The notes: generated by a model not told the origin, from the letters alone. A stretch of 42,190 bases of DNA from Tannerella sp. (GCF_030528505.1 NZ_JAUMYS010000022.1:1-42190), one strand, 5' to 3'. Positions 1 to 8,937 are shown, counted from the first letter of the stretch. Numbers and translations: made by a program.

Positions 1-7
1 TTCGGTA

Positions 8-76
8 CTTTGACTAATAGTCAAGGGTCACTTTTTTTTCGTTTTCGACGCTTTGACTAATAGTCAAAGGTCACTT
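8..76. repeat. Two copies of a 26-bp repeat with an internal palindrome
   Basis: Two nearly identical 26-bp copies lie at 8-33 and 51-76, with starts 43 bp apart and one mismatch. Each holds the palindrome TTGACTAATAGTCAA. In the second copy the arms extend to nine bases (CTTTGACTA, central A, TAGTCAAAG). The pair lies just past the stop codon of the DUF2207 gene. It could be a two-site operator for a gene left of the window, or part of a dispersed intergenic repeat. The window edge prevents a decision. Confidence 0.6.
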
Positions 77-101
77 GTTCGTTACGGACAAACGATTTCT
101 T

Positions 102-1931
102 CTATCTCGATCCTCCGCCGTATCCGCCCCCGGTAGAGCCTCCGCCACCGCCCGACGAAGACCAGCCTCCGCCGCCCAAAAAAGAGCCAACGCTTTCTCT
201 TCTCTTATAAGACGTCATATTGCGACGAAATTCCTTCCCGACTTTACGCGTCATGGCATCGGCCGTAACCATATCGGCGAAGAAGGTATGCTGGCTGAAA
301 TATTCGGGATAGAGCGATTTGAACTCTTTCAGCACCCGGTCGGCAATGCCGTAGAGGGAAGCAAATGTCAGATAAGCGTTCCACAAGGCCACCTCTTTGG
401 CTTGGCGTTCGTTGATGATGCTGAAATCAGTCAGGTAGTTTTTGAACTGAGGCACCGTTCGCGCCATCTGCTGTCCGCGCCGGGTAAATTTCTGTTTCAA
501 CACGGCGCCATTGCGGTCGAAATACTTTTCGCCGTACCTTTTCGTCGATTCCATCCATTTGCTCAAGCGTTCTCCGTTTTCAGAACTTTTGCGCGCCCAT
601 TTCGAAAACTCGTCGGGTTGCAGCGTCAGGTCTTTACCGGCAGCGGCACGTACTATTCTGTAAAGGCGGTATTCGACATGGTTCGTAAATTCCGATTCGG
701 AGGGTATCTTTTCCCCGAACGAGAGTTTCGGCTGTTTTTCGCCGGGTACATAACGCACACGAATCGTCCCATTTTGTATCATACGTAACAACATCGCACT
801 GATGATGTTCGGGTTCCATGTCTTCCAAAAAGGGTAAGCCTTGCAGAGGATATAATTGGCCGCGAGCAAATCGCCGTCGAAGGGGATGTCGCGTCCCCAG
901 TCTTTAACGCCGACGACGCCGTAGACGGGCTTGCGCGAGGTTATACCGATTTTCTCTAAAAAAGCATAGACCGTAAAACCGACAACAAGCAACACGATGC
1001 CTCCCACAAGTACATATTCGAACTTTTCGATCGCGAAATAGACGATCAAGAAGCACACGGGCGCGAGCAGAACCGTATACAGTATTCGTTTCCAACCGCG
1101 AGGCAGGAAGATCTGCAAAACGGCAAGAAGCCCTATCACAACGAAGACGTAGGTGGCAAAATCCATCAGCCGGTCGGTCGCTCTTTGCTTCGCATAATCG
1201 CTGCCCTCAAACGCACGTTCTTTGATGACCTCGAACGATTCGTCGCGAACGTCTGCGGGGGTGAAGACGTGTTTCTCGAAACGCGCCATCACGATAACGG
1301 CATCCTCCTTTCCCAAACGGCGGCTCGTCTCTGCTACAATTTCTCCGCCGACGACGTGTATCTCGCCCTTGAACCCGAACGCCCATACGCCGGTTTCTTC
1401 CTTGACGAAAGGCACGACGGAATCGGCCGTCAAAATCTTGCGGACGACGACGCGCACGCGCTCCGGCGCATGACTCAATCCGCGCGAAACGAATTGATGA
1501 TTGAACCCGTCGTAATCGGTGAAGCCCTTAACGAAGTTCGTCATCGTATAAGATACGGTAAACGTATGACTGCCATACGAGCCGATGCCCCAGCACAACT
1601 CATAGTCTCCTGCTCCTTTCCGTACGATGCCGCATCGTCCGGCTTTTTCGAGCATCGTACGCTCCGTATTCCAGTCGCCTTCGTTGATATAAGTTTGCCC
1701 CGTTTCGTCGCTGACGGTCAGGTCACGTATCTCGATCGAGCCCAGATTCCCCGCCACGAGATACCACTCCGTACCGGTCGATACGTCGATATTCCATACT
1801 TCCGTGACGCGTGCCGTCCCGGCCGTATCGAGTGCCACGACGATGTCTACGCCGTGCACGACGGTCGCCCGCGCTCCCGACGCGACGATAAGCCACAAAA
1901 GCGCCGATATGCCCCAGAGCCGTTTCATCAT
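102..1931 (-). CDS. DUF2207 family membrane protein
   Basis: This 609-aa protein has the layout of the DUF2207 family of predicted membrane proteins. It starts with a cleavable signal peptide (MMKRLWGISALLWLIVASGA), followed by an extracytoplasmic beta-rich domain of about 220 residues. Three hydrophobic segments follow at about 257-325, then a cytoplasmic region. The tail is a Gly/Ser-rich low-complexity run ending GGGYGGGSR, which is common in this family. The ATG overlaps the lemA stop by four bases (ATGA), so translation is probably coupled. It is the last gene of the minus-strand operon that starts near 4282. The biochemical function of DUF2207 proteins is unknown. The pairing with LemA is a recurrent arrangement in bacteria, but the role here is inference. 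Confidence 0.9.
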   Translation of the reverse strand: MMKRLWGISALLWLIVASGARATVVHGVDIVVALDTAGTARVTEVWNIDVSTGTEWYLVAGNLGSIEIRDLTVSDETGQTYINEGDWNTERTMLEKAGRCGIVRKGAGDYELCWGIGSYGSHTFTVSYTMTNFVKGFTDYDGFNHQFVSRGLSHAPERVRVVVRKILTADSVVPFVKEETGVWAFGFKGEIHVVGGEIVAETSRRLGKEDAVIVMARFEKHVFTPADVRDESFEVIKERAFEGSDYAKQRATDRLMDFATYVFVVIGLLAVLQIFLPRGWKRILYTVLLAPVCFLIVYFAIEKFEYVLVGGIVLLVVGFTVYAFLEKIGITSRKPVYGVVGVKDWGRDIPFDGDLLAANYILCKAYPFWKTWNPNIISAMLLRMIQNGTIRVRYVPGEKQPKLSFGEKIPSESEFTNHVEYRLYRIVRAAAGKDLTLQPDEFSKWARKSSENGERLSKWMESTKRYGEKYFDRNGAVLKQKFTRRGQQMARTVPQFKNYLTDFSIINERQAKEVALWNAYLTFASLYGIADRVLKEFKSLYPEYFSQHTFFADMVTADAMTRKVGKEFRRNMTSYKRRESVGSFLGGGGWSSSGGGGGSTGGGYGGGSR

Positions 1932-2470
1932 ACCTGCGGAAAGTCCTGTTTTTTCATATCTTCTTTCAGATACTCATGAACCCGGAATCCGAACATTCCC
2001 GCCACGAAATTATTGGGTATCTGACGTACAAAACGGTTGAACCGCGTCACCGAATCGTTATACACCATCCGGCTGAGGCGCACGTTTTCTTCAAACTCGC
2101 GCATCGTATCCATGGTCTCGACATACACATGATCGGCCTTGAGCGTGGGATATCGTTCACTCACTACCTTAATATTTCCGACGAGACGCCCGAGCAGGCT
2201 CTCCTGTTCTTCGATGTCGCGCACCGAAGCGCCGGCATCCAGGTCCTTGCGCATCCGGATCACCTCGGTCAATGTCTGGTATTCATGCTCGGCATACTGT
2301 TTGACCATACGCGCCATGGCCGTAACCAAATCCCAACGGCTCGACAACTGTACCCCGATTTGACTCAACGCATTCGTACATAACTCTTCGCGATGTACCA
2401 GCCCGCGCTGAACCGCAACGACCCATAACGTTATCACGCCGAAAATTCCTCCTATTACGATTAGTTCCAT
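1928..2470 (-). CDS. lemA: LemA family protein
   Basis: This 180-aa protein matches the LemA family. An N-terminal membrane anchor (ELIVIGGIFGVITLWVVAVQ) is followed by a helical domain with the family pattern: unknown segment, then SSRWDLVTAMARMVKQYAEHE, a glutamate-rich helix, and the ERYPTLKAD and YNDSVTRFNRF stretches near the C-terminus. LemA proteins are inner-membrane proteins with a soluble four-helix bundle. Their molecular role is not established. The gene sits between the 77-aa ORF and the DUF2207 gene and overlaps the latter by four bases. A purine-rich AAGAAAG lies just upstream of the ATG. Family assignment is secure; function is not. Confidence 0.95.
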   Translation of the reverse strand: MELIVIGGIFGVITLWVVAVQRGLVHREELCTNALSQIGVQLSSRWDLVTAMARMVKQYAEHEYQTLTEVIRMRKDLDAGASVRDIEEQESLLGRLVGNIKVVSERYPTLKADHVYVETMDTMREFEENVRLSRMVYNDSVTRFNRFVRQIPNNFVAGMFGFRVHEYLKEDMKKQDFPQV

Positions 2471-2530
2471 CTTTCTTGTCTATTGATTCGTGTTTATTGA
2501 TTTCCTCATTCTCTTCGCTACGGCAATAAC

Positions 2531-2764
2531 TCACCGGCCGGGCTGACCGCCGATTGCCGACGGCTGATTACTTATCTCGATATAGATCCGTCTGTTCTCC
2601 GACATCGGGCTGTCGTCCGAAATCACGTTCTGCCATCCGTCTCTTATGACCATCTTTTCCTTTCGGGCACGCCTGCCGATGCCGCCGAGATAACTCCGAA
2701 CGGCATCGCGGGCACGTGCACCACAAAAGATTTCAATTTCAACGTCGTTTACAAAAACTTTCAT
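2531..2764 (-). CDS. Small conserved-type protein, possible beta-grasp (ThiS/ubiquitin-like) fold
   Basis: This is a 77-aa ORF lying between the TMEM43 and lemA genes on the same strand, with 49-base and 60-base gaps. I recognise no named family. The start MKVFVNDVEIEIFCGARARD, followed by a helix (AVRSYL) and a later strand (RRIYIEI), resembles the beta-grasp order of ThiS/MoaD-like proteins. The C-terminus (IGGQPGR) is not the free Gly-Gly end needed for sulfur carriage, so carrier activity is not supported. Its place in a tight operon and its plausible start argue that it is real. The fold assignment is inference from pattern only. Confidence 0.65.
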   Translation of the reverse strand: MKVFVNDVEIEIFCGARARDAVRSYLGGIGRRARKEKMVIRDGWQNVISDDSPMSENRRIYIEISNQPSAIGGQPGR

Positions 2765-2813
2765 GTTTTTTCCATGCTAAAAAAATGCTCTTTTTCTTAC
2801 ATTATTATATATT

Positions 2814-4043
2814 CTATCTCGCTGCGGTAGGCGGTGGCGGAGGAGCAGCCCCGGGCATGACCTGCACTTTCTTTTTCGACCGGCTTTTCAGGAAAACGAT
2901 TCCCCCAACGGCCACGACAAGCAATGCGATACCGATAACCGGACGGAAGACAAGCCACGCTATTCCTATCACAAGCAGCGACCATACGAAACCTAATACT
3001 CCGCATACAATTCCGATTCCCGCATCGGCAATGTTCGCCAAGAACGGCAGCACCTTCAACAAGGTCGTCACAATGCTGAACATCGCTTTGAGACCGCCCA
3101 CCACGAGCAACAGCCCGACGAGGCGCAGAATCCAGGTCAGCATATTGTTTTCGTCGTGCGCATGCTGAAACATATTTTCGGCGCTGATCGTTCCCATCTC
3201 GATGCGTGAGAACGACTCGCCGTTCTTCGCTACGTAATCTTCGAATGTCAATCCGTTCACCTTGGCGATGAGCGACACATCGGCAGGCAGCACTTTATGG
3301 ATGGTTACGCGCACATCGCCCACATGCGGACTGTTCGGCGACTTGCCGAAATACACGACGTTATCCTTGACGTGCACCATCTCGGTATCGTCGGCGATAT
3401 TGATTTGTTTGCGTACTTCATTGTTCCATTGCGCGATTTGGTCTTCCGTCATATTCACTTGAACCGGTTTCACTCCGCTGATTTGCCTCTTAAGAAAGTC
3501 GGGCAGCGTATACCCTCCGAAGGTCACAGTGGGAGCCAGCTGATTTTGGTTTTCCACCTTCGTGAGCACAAAGTTTTCGCCCCGATACTGCGGGTCTTCA
3601 AAGTCGGACGATTTGACGGGAGAATCGACCCATTTGGCCTCGTATGTATAGGTGGTAACCGTTTCCTGTCCCCCTCCTATTTTGTCCCGTTTCTCGGTTT
3701 TCGTTTCCTCTACCCACTGATAGTATTCTACCGTACGATTCAATTGAATAGCCAGTTCACGCACGCCAAAGATACCATCCGAAAGTGTATCTTTCGTATC
3801 GGCAAAAGCCGAAGCATGAATAAGTTTGCCGTTGATCGACGGATCGGCCGACGAAACATCGTCGACGTGTACCGCCACCGATTGCGCTTCGTCGATTGCT
3901 TTAGCCGTTTTGACCGCGCGACCTTCATTCCACCAAAGCAGGCATGTGCCGGCCATAAACATGACCAAACCGCCTACAATCCCTTTCAATGAGCCGGACA
4001 AACGTTGTCCGTAGCCCGTAGTTGTTGTCTTTGTATAAGCCAT
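2814..4043 (-). CDS. TMEM43 family membrane protein
   Basis: This 409-aa protein resembles the TMEM43 (DUF1625) family. An N-terminal membrane segment at about 22-40 ends in LLWWNEGRAVKTAKAIDEA, typical of the family. A large extramembrane domain of about 250 residues follows, containing the segment VEYYQWVEE. A cluster of about four hydrophobic helices lies at about 300-390, before a Pro-rich tail (PGAAPPPPPTAAR). The human homologue is an inner nuclear membrane/ER protein; bacterial members have no assigned function. The gene lies second in the operon, 33 bases after the 61-aa ORF. Grouping TMEM43 with LemA and DUF2207 suggests an envelope-related job, which is inference. Confidence 0.88.
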   Translation of the reverse strand: MAYTKTTTTGYGQRLSGSLKGIVGGLVMFMAGTCLLWWNEGRAVKTAKAIDEAQSVAVHVDDVSSADPSINGKLIHASAFADTKDTLSDGIFGVRELAIQLNRTVEYYQWVEETKTEKRDKIGGGQETVTTYTYEAKWVDSPVKSSDFEDPQYRGENFVLTKVENQNQLAPTVTFGGYTLPDFLKRQISGVKPVQVNMTEDQIAQWNNEVRKQINIADDTEMVHVKDNVVYFGKSPNSPHVGDVRVTIHKVLPADVSLIAKVNGLTFEDYVAKNGESFSRIEMGTISAENMFQHAHDENNMLTWILRLVGLLLVVGGLKAMFSIVTTLLKVLPFLANIADAGIGIVCGVLGFVWSLLVIGIAWLVFRPVIGIALLVVAVGGIVFLKSRSKKKVQVMPGAAPPPPPTAAR

Positions 4044-4076
4044 AATCTTTGTTATTAAGTGTTCATTATCCTATTA

Positions 4077-4262
4077 TTAAAAAAAGTTTTTCAGATACTT
4101 GTTTCTGAGGCGTCGCCAGCAACTTCGCCCCTCTTCTTTCCATCGGCCACAGTCAGGAGAATCCTTCCAATTCTCACACTGCTCCAGTAGCATCTCATTA
4201 TATCGCTGTAAACGTTTAGCCTGCATTACGAGCTTCTTCCTGTCTATTTCTTTTAAAGCCAT
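4077..4262 (-). CDS. Small basic hypothetical protein, first gene of the membrane operon
   Basis: This 61-aa ORF is rich in Lys/Arg and Trp, with three cysteines (CENWKDSPDC and SCW) and no signal peptide or membrane segment. I do not recognise a family. Support for its being a gene comes from a good Bacteroidetes-type promoter 20-60 bases upstream (4289-4320) and from being the first ORF after that promoter. It is followed 33 bases later by the TMEM43 gene. The Cys and Arg content might suggest a nucleic-acid or metal-binding role, but nothing in the sequence proves it. Confidence 0.6.
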   Translation of the reverse strand: MALKEIDRKKLVMQAKRLQRYNEMLLEQCENWKDSPDCGRWKEEGRSCWRRLRNKYLKNFF

Positions 4263-4288
4263 CTGTTTCCTTTAATCTAAATCGGATA

Positions 4289-4320
4289 CAAAGGTACGAA
4301 AGGGAACTTCAGAAATCAAT
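4289..4320 (-). promoter_or_regulatory. Promoter of the TMEM43-LemA-DUF2207 operon
   Basis: Read on the minus strand, a perfect -7 box TACCTTTG (4296-4289) follows a -33-like ATTG (4320-4317) after a 20-base spacer. This matches the Bacteroidetes sigma-factor pattern. It would start transcription near 4282, giving a leader of about 20 bases before the 61-aa ORF. The -33 box touches the first dyad of the neighbouring operator array. Confidence 0.7.
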
Positions 4321-4372
4321 GAGTAAATTACTCAATTTCGCATGAGTAAATTACTCAATTTTTCGAGAGTAA
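4320..4372. promoter_or_regulatory. Operator-like array: two dyads and a half-site, 23-bp spacing
   Basis: The 15-mer TGAGTAAATTACTCA (seven-base arms around a central A) occurs at 4320-4334 and 4343-4357, each followed by ATTT. A third half-site GAGTAA starts at 4367. The GAGTAA cores begin at 4321, 4344 and 4367, so the spacing is exactly 23 bp, about two helical turns. The array sits between two divergent promoters. LuxR/NarL-type regulators bind short inverted repeats, and one is encoded 75 bases away, so it is the obvious candidate binder. That link is inference. Confidence 0.7.
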
Positions 4373-4397
4373 AACCATTCTTTTTTCACTAAGAAGC

Positions 4398-4428
4398 CTT
4401 GGGACATGTAAAAAAACGTGTATATTTG
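4398..4428 (+). promoter_or_regulatory. Promoter of the response regulator-histidine kinase pair
   Basis: A perfect -7 box TATATTTG lies at 4421-4428, with CTTG at 4398-4401 as a -33 box and a 19-base spacer. Transcription would start near 4435, leaving a short leader of about 12 bases before the ATG at 4447. The operator-like array lies just upstream. Confidence 0.7.
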
Positions 4429-4446
4429 TAGCCTAAATCGGAAGGT

Positions 4447-5091
4447 ATGCAAGTCAAAATCATTACGGTCGATGATCATCCGCTCATCCGTTCGGGCATC
4501 CGGCTGACGCTTCTTTCGCGTAAGGATCGGTACGAGGTTGTTGGCGAAGCCGGTTCGGGAAAAGAACTGTTCACCCTGCTGAAGAGCGGGATTATACCTG
4601 ATGTTATTCTTCTGGATATCATCATGCCGGAGATGTCGGGTATCGAAGTCGTTAAAATGCTGCATCGCGAATATCCGGAGATTGCGATTCTGATGCTTTC
4701 GTCCGAATCGAACCGGAACACGATATTCGAATTGGTGAAAATCGGAATCGACGGATATATCAGTAAAAACTACACGGATTACGAACTCTTTCAAGCGATT
4801 GATAATGTAATGAACGGATTCGAATATTTCGGACGCGACATTGCGAAAATCATTTATGAGATACGTGTGTCGAAAAACAAACTGTCGGACAGTATATTTA
4901 CTCAACGAGAACTCGAAATCATCGACTTGTGCGGCAAAGGCTTCTCGACGAAAGAAATTGCCGAGCAACTATTTCTGAGTGCGCGCACCGTCAGTAATCA
5001 CAAGCAACACATCTTTTCGAAAATGGGGATCAACAATCAATACGAGATGATCAAATATGCGATGGAGAAAGGATTGATTACATTTCATTAA
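4447..5091 (+). CDS. NarL/FixJ-type response regulator (REC plus LuxR HTH)
   Basis: This 214-aa two-domain response regulator has a receiver domain at residues 1-120. It has the acidic pair D9/D10, the phospho-acceptor D57 (VILLDIIMPEMSG), the switch serine near 85 and K107 (GYISKN). A LuxR-type helix-turn-helix lies at about 148-208, with the FSTKEIAEQLFLSARTVSNH pattern. All residues needed for phosphorylation are present. The sensor kinase gene starts 25 bases downstream, so the two form a cognate pair in one transcript. The divergent membrane-protein operon and the dyad array between them suggest local control of that operon, which is inference. Confidence 0.95.
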   Translation: MQVKIITVDDHPLIRSGIRLTLLSRKDRYEVVGEAGSGKELFTLLKSGIIPDVILLDIIMPEMSGIEVVKMLHREYPEIAILMLSSESNRNTIFELVKIGIDGYISKNYTDYELFQAIDNVMNGFEYFGRDIAKIIYEIRVSKNKLSDSIFTQRELEIIDLCGKGFSTKEIAEQLFLSARTVSNHKQHIFSKMGINNQYEMIKYAMEKGLITFH

Positions 5092-5116
5092 GTTTTTGCC
5101 GGTAAGTAAGCTGCTC

Positions 5117-7141
5117 ATGAAACGGGATACATATAAAAGGATATTCAAGCGACTTTATTCTTTCGGATGCATTACCACCTGTCATATTATGATTGTGATA
5201 GGACTTTGTTGTCTCGGTTGCACACGAAACGAATCGGGCGAAGCATATCGGGAAGCCCTCGAAGCACGGAAAGATTCCTTGGAGAACGCTCTTAAAAAAC
5301 GCCACTTGGACCATCCCGATTCTCTGGCACAAACCCTTGCCGGACTGCGACGACTCGGCGACAGTACGGCCGTAGCTATGGCCTACTACACATCGGCACG
5401 GGCACTCCAGCACCAGCAAGAATATACGTCAGCCATCGCCAATTTCCGCCATGGTCTTAGAGCTTCGGAACATACGGGAGATACGGCGTTACATATCCAT
5501 CTCCTTCATAACGTGGGGACGTGTTACCGACGTATGGGCGCCATGTTCGAAGCTTCAGACCAGCTCTATACGGCGCTCAATATGGCCGAACAATACTCGC
5601 TGCGCAACACGGAAAAAGGCAAAGAATTGCGTTCGTACATCTACAACAATCTCGGAAACGTCTACAAATATTTAAATAACAGAGAGGAGGCGGAAGCGCT
5701 TTTCCGCCGTGCGCTGGCGCTGGACAAAGAGTTGGGTAACATCCTCGGAATGGCTAAAAACTACTCGACGATCGGCAACCTTTACGAACACCGCAACATG
5801 TTCGACTCGGCCTACGTGATGTATCACAAAGCGCTGGAATACGATATACAGGCCGGCTCCCAACTGGGGATAGGGATCTGCCACAACCGTCTCGGACAGC
5901 TAATGATGCACTACGACAGCATCGACGCGGCGCTCGCCCATCATCAGAAAGCCTACGAGCTGCTTAACGACAAGAAATACGACACATGGAACCGGCTGAA
6001 GGCAAGCCTTTCGATGGCATGGATTTATTTGCTCAAACACGATCTGCCCAAAGCTTATACCTTACTCGAAGAGACGGAGCAGGAAGCGCTGAGAGTACGT
6101 TCGTTCGGGCATTTGGAAGAGGTGTATTACTGTCTGGCGGAGTATTACCGGCAGCAAGGAAACTACAGGAAAGCGTTTGAACAGCAAGCCTTATGCCTTC
6201 AATATCGCGACAGCATCTTCAAGCAACGCAGCGAGCAGGAAGTGGCTCAAAACCGTATCCGATACGAGCGCCGGAAAAGCGAAATCGAAATCAATCGTTT
6301 GAATTTACAACACGAGAAGGTGAAAGCCAATCGTCGTGTCATTCTCGTCTCGTCCGTCATTGTCGCCTCCATTCTCATGCTGCTGCTCGTCTTGTCGTAC
6401 TTCTTTATCCGACTGCAACGCCGTCGTAACCGCGAACTCTACGAAATGAATGCGACGAAAGACAAATTCTTCTCCATCATCTCGCACGACCTTAAGAACC
6501 CGGCCGTTGCTCAGCGTAATGCCTTGCAGGGACTGGTCAACAACGGCCATCTGCTCGATGAAAACTCACTTTCCGAGTATTACGAGATGCTCCTGAAGTC
6601 GGCCGACTCGCAGGTCGAACTGCTCTATAATCTGCTCGACTGGGCACGCGTACAGACGGGACGTCTTCCGTACAAACCTTCCGTATTCGAATTGAATACG
6701 ACGCTGAAAAGTGAAATCGAACTACTTCAAATCGCGTTTACAAACAAGGATATCACACTGACAACCGATTTTGAAGAAACATATTTGGCCGATGGCGACC
6801 GCAATATGATCGCCACCGTCTTCCGCAATCTGCTCTCCAACGCCATTAAGTTTACGAACAAAGGCGGGAAAATAGAGGTTCGCCTTAAAAAGCAACAGGA
6901 TGAGATACATGTCTCGGTGAAAGACAACGGCATCGGTATCCCTTCCGATAAAATCCCTCATCTCTTTAAGTTGGATCGTGAACAGTCTACTCCGGGCACG
7001 TCAGGTGAGACGGGAAGCGGGCTTGGGCTGATGGTCTGCAAGAGCTTCGTCGAGCGAAACGGAGGAACGCTTACCGTCAAAAGCGTCGAAGGCCGGGGAA
7101 CCACCTTCAGCTTCACGGTACGGTCAGCTCATGAAGAATGA
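5117..7141 (+). CDS. TPR-containing sensor histidine kinase
   Basis: This is a 674-aa kinase read from the ATG at 5117; a TTG at 5096 in frame is a weaker choice. The N-terminus is hydrophobic and ends in a possible lipobox (LCCLGC, Cys35). Tandem tetratricopeptide repeats fill about 80-350, with repeated [21 protein letters not shown]-like units. A coiled-coil-like stretch and a transmembrane helix at about 407-430 follow. The HisKA domain carries His457 in SHDLKNP. The ATPase domain has the N box (NLLSNAIKF), G1 (VKDNGIGIP, about 600) and G2 (GSGLGL). TPR sensor kinases of this type are common in Bacteroidetes; the ligand is unknown. Its end overlaps the convergent cobK-cbiD end by 13 bases. 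Confidence 0.93.
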   Translation: MKRDTYKRIFKRLYSFGCITTCHIMIVIGLCCLGCTRNESGEAYREALEARKDSLENALKKRHLDHPDSLAQTLAGLRRLGDSTAVAMAYYTSARALQHQQEYTSAIANFRHGLRASEHTGDTALHIHLLHNVGTCYRRMGAMFEASDQLYTALNMAEQYSLRNTEKGKELRSYIYNNLGNVYKYLNNREEAEALFRRALALDKELGNILGMAKNYSTIGNLYEHRNMFDSAYVMYHKALEYDIQAGSQLGIGICHNRLGQLMMHYDSIDAALAHHQKAYELLNDKKYDTWNRLKASLSMAWIYLLKHDLPKAYTLLEETEQEALRVRSFGHLEEVYYCLAEYYRQQGNYRKAFEQQALCLQYRDSIFKQRSEQEVAQNRIRYERRKSEIEINRLNLQHEKVKANRRVILVSSVIVASILMLLLVLSYFFIRLQRRRNRELYEMNATKDKFFSIISHDLKNPAVAQRNALQGLVNNGHLLDENSLSEYYEMLLKSADSQVELLYNLLDWARVQTGRLPYKPSVFELNTTLKSEIELLQIAFTNKDITLTTDFEETYLADGDRNMIATVFRNLLSNAIKFTNKGGKIEVRLKKQQDEIHVSVKDNGIGIPSDKIPHLFKLDREQSTPGTSGETGSGLGLMVCKSFVERNGGTLTVKSVEGRGTTFSFTVRSAHEE

Positions 7142-8937
7142 GATGACTCCAACCGGTATGGAATATTCCCATCCTCGTCAATCAGCAGAATGGTAAGATG
7201 AGTGTCAGGTAACAAGGCCATGCAATGATGGAGGCACAGTCGCAGGAGAGCAGGGAAAAGACAGTCTTTGTCCGAAACGGAAAGCTGCGTCCATAGTTCG
7301 CGCGCAAGCACCATTGAACGAATGACGTCAGACGCCTGCGGCGTACATCCCGACTTGCCGGCTACTTCTCCCAGAAAATCTTTGTTCATCACGGTCTTTT
7401 TACTGTGCGTATCCAGGAAACCCTCCGCCAGTTTAACGGCCTTCCCGATCATGATCCCCATCGTCACGTTCGGAATACGCAGATCAGCCGCGATCTTCAG
7501 TGTCTCACCGATAAAGTTCCCGTAATGCACAAACGCCTGATCAGGCAGCCCGGGATATTCTTTTTTAATAAACCGCTCGCTCTTCCCCCCCGAATTGATG
7601 ACCAGCCGATCGGGACTGAGCGCACGACATACCTCGATTTCGCGACGGATCGCCTCGACAAAAGCCTCCGACGAAAAAGGCATCACCACCCCCGATGTTC
7701 CGATAATCGAAATCCCTCCGACGACTCCGAGCTTCGGGTTGAACGTCCGTGCCGCAAGCGCTTCGCCACCGGGCACGGAGATCGTTACATCGAGTCCGCC
7801 GTCATACAACGAAGACAACTCATGCATGATCATCTGTCGCGGAGTACGGTTGATAGCCGGTCCGCCCACCTCAAGTCCAAGGCCGGGCAGCGTGACTTTC
7901 CCCACGCCTTCGCCCTGCAAAAAGCGGATACCCGGCTCTTCGCTTAACGCGACCGTCACGCAGATTTTGCAGCCGTTCGTCACGTCAGGGTCATCGCCCG
8001 AATCTTTCACTACAGTTGCCGTTGCCGCATCTTTTTCGATCAACGTTTCGGCTACAGGCAAGGTCATCTCTTCGTCGTCGGGCAGCGTAAACGTGACATT
8101 CTCCGGTGGCGTACCGGTGAGTAATGCGAGGAGTGCCGCTTTCGCGGCAGCCGTCGCACACGATCCGGTAGTATATCCGCTACGCAACGAAAAAAATCCC
8201 GGGACGAAACGCTCGATCTGTTTGCGTAACCCGAAATATCCGGTTACCACAATAAAAGTCGAAGGCAATACCGGACGTTTGACGGCATAAATCGGAATAT
8301 TCATTTTCTTCGCTGCCGCAAGCTTCTCCGAAAAGCCCCCCGATTCACCGCTCTCTTTTGTCAAAACGGCTTGAGGCTTTACCCGATAAAGCAGCGTTTC
8401 TTCCTCTCCCGGACGATAGAATACGATATTCTCTCTGTCCACCCCTTGTCGTTCGGCAAGCTCAAGCGAACTTGGCTGATCCAACACACGAAAGACGCAA
8501 TGATATTTCTGCCAGTAAGCTTTCAGTTTCGTAATGGTTTGCACGCCCGTCAACGCCAACAAGAACGTAATTCCATCGTTTTCGAGCCTTCGCACGGCAT
8601 CGGCATAACTGTCACACCACACGACTTCGCTGTTGCGCGGCGGATAAATCCGTTCATAACGTACGACCGGCAAGGATAGACGATCGGCCACCTGCGCAAC
8701 GGTCTGATGCAACAATTCGGCAAAAGGATGAGCGGCATCGACGATAAGGCGTATGCCTTTCTCACGACAGAACGACGTCATCGTGTCGGCATCCATCGCT
8801 CCGGTCAGACGTATACCATTCTTGCAATCAATCTTTTGATTCGCTTCTTTCGTCGAATAGTAATACGGCTGTCCCGTCTCATCGACCGTAGAAACGGCTT
8901 TTCGTCCTTCGGTCGTACCGCCCAGTATCAGAATCAT
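7129..8937 (-). CDS. cobK-cbiD: Fusion: precorrin-6x reductase (CobK/CbiJ) + cobalt-precorrin-5B C1-methyltransferase (CbiD)
   Basis: This 602-aa bifunctional cobalamin enzyme has residues 1 to about 245 matching CobK/CbiJ: a nucleotide-binding start MILILGGTTEGRK, then VDAAHPFAELLHQTV and a C-terminal ARKQI-type end. This reductase acts on (cobalt-)precorrin-6A. From about 250 the sequence is CbiD, opening with the family signature RSGYTTGSCATAAAKAAL and containing GEGVGKVTLPGLGLEVGGPAINRTPR. CbiD methylates C1 in the oxygen-independent pathway. The ATG overlaps the CbiG-CobM stop by four bases. It is the last gene of the cobalamin operon, and its 3' end overlaps the oppositely directed kinase gene. 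Confidence 0.93.
   Translation of the reverse strand: MILILGGTTEGRKAVSTVDETGQPYYYSTKEANQKIDCKNGIRLTGAMDADTMTSFCREKGIRLIVDAAHPFAELLHQTVAQVADRLSLPVVRYERIYPPRNSEVVWCDSYADAVRRLENDGITFLLALTGVQTITKLKAYWQKYHCVFRVLDQPSSLELAERQGVDRENIVFYRPGEEETLLYRVKPQAVLTKESGESGGFSEKLAAAKKMNIPIYAVKRPVLPSTFIVVTGYFGLRKQIERFVPGFFSLRSGYTTGSCATAAAKAALLALLTGTPPENVTFTLPDDEEMTLPVAETLIEKDAATATVVKDSGDDPDVTNGCKICVTVALSEEPGIRFLQGEGVGKVTLPGLGLEVGGPAINRTPRQMIMHELSSLYDGGLDVTISVPGGEALAARTFNPKLGVVGGISIIGTSGVVMPFSSEAFVEAIRREIEVCRALSPDRLVINSGGKSERFIKKEYPGLPDQAFVHYGNFIGETLKIAADLRIPNVTMGIMIGKAVKLAEGFLDTHSKKTVMNKDFLGEVAGKSGCTPQASDVIRSMVLARELWTQLSVSDKDCLFPALLRLCLHHCMALLPDTHLTILLIDEDGNIPYRLESSHSS

Noticed and set aside
8-76. CRISPR array at the left edge
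   Set aside because: Two copies with a 17-bp spacer are too few and too closely spaced; a palindromic operator or dispersed repeat fits better.
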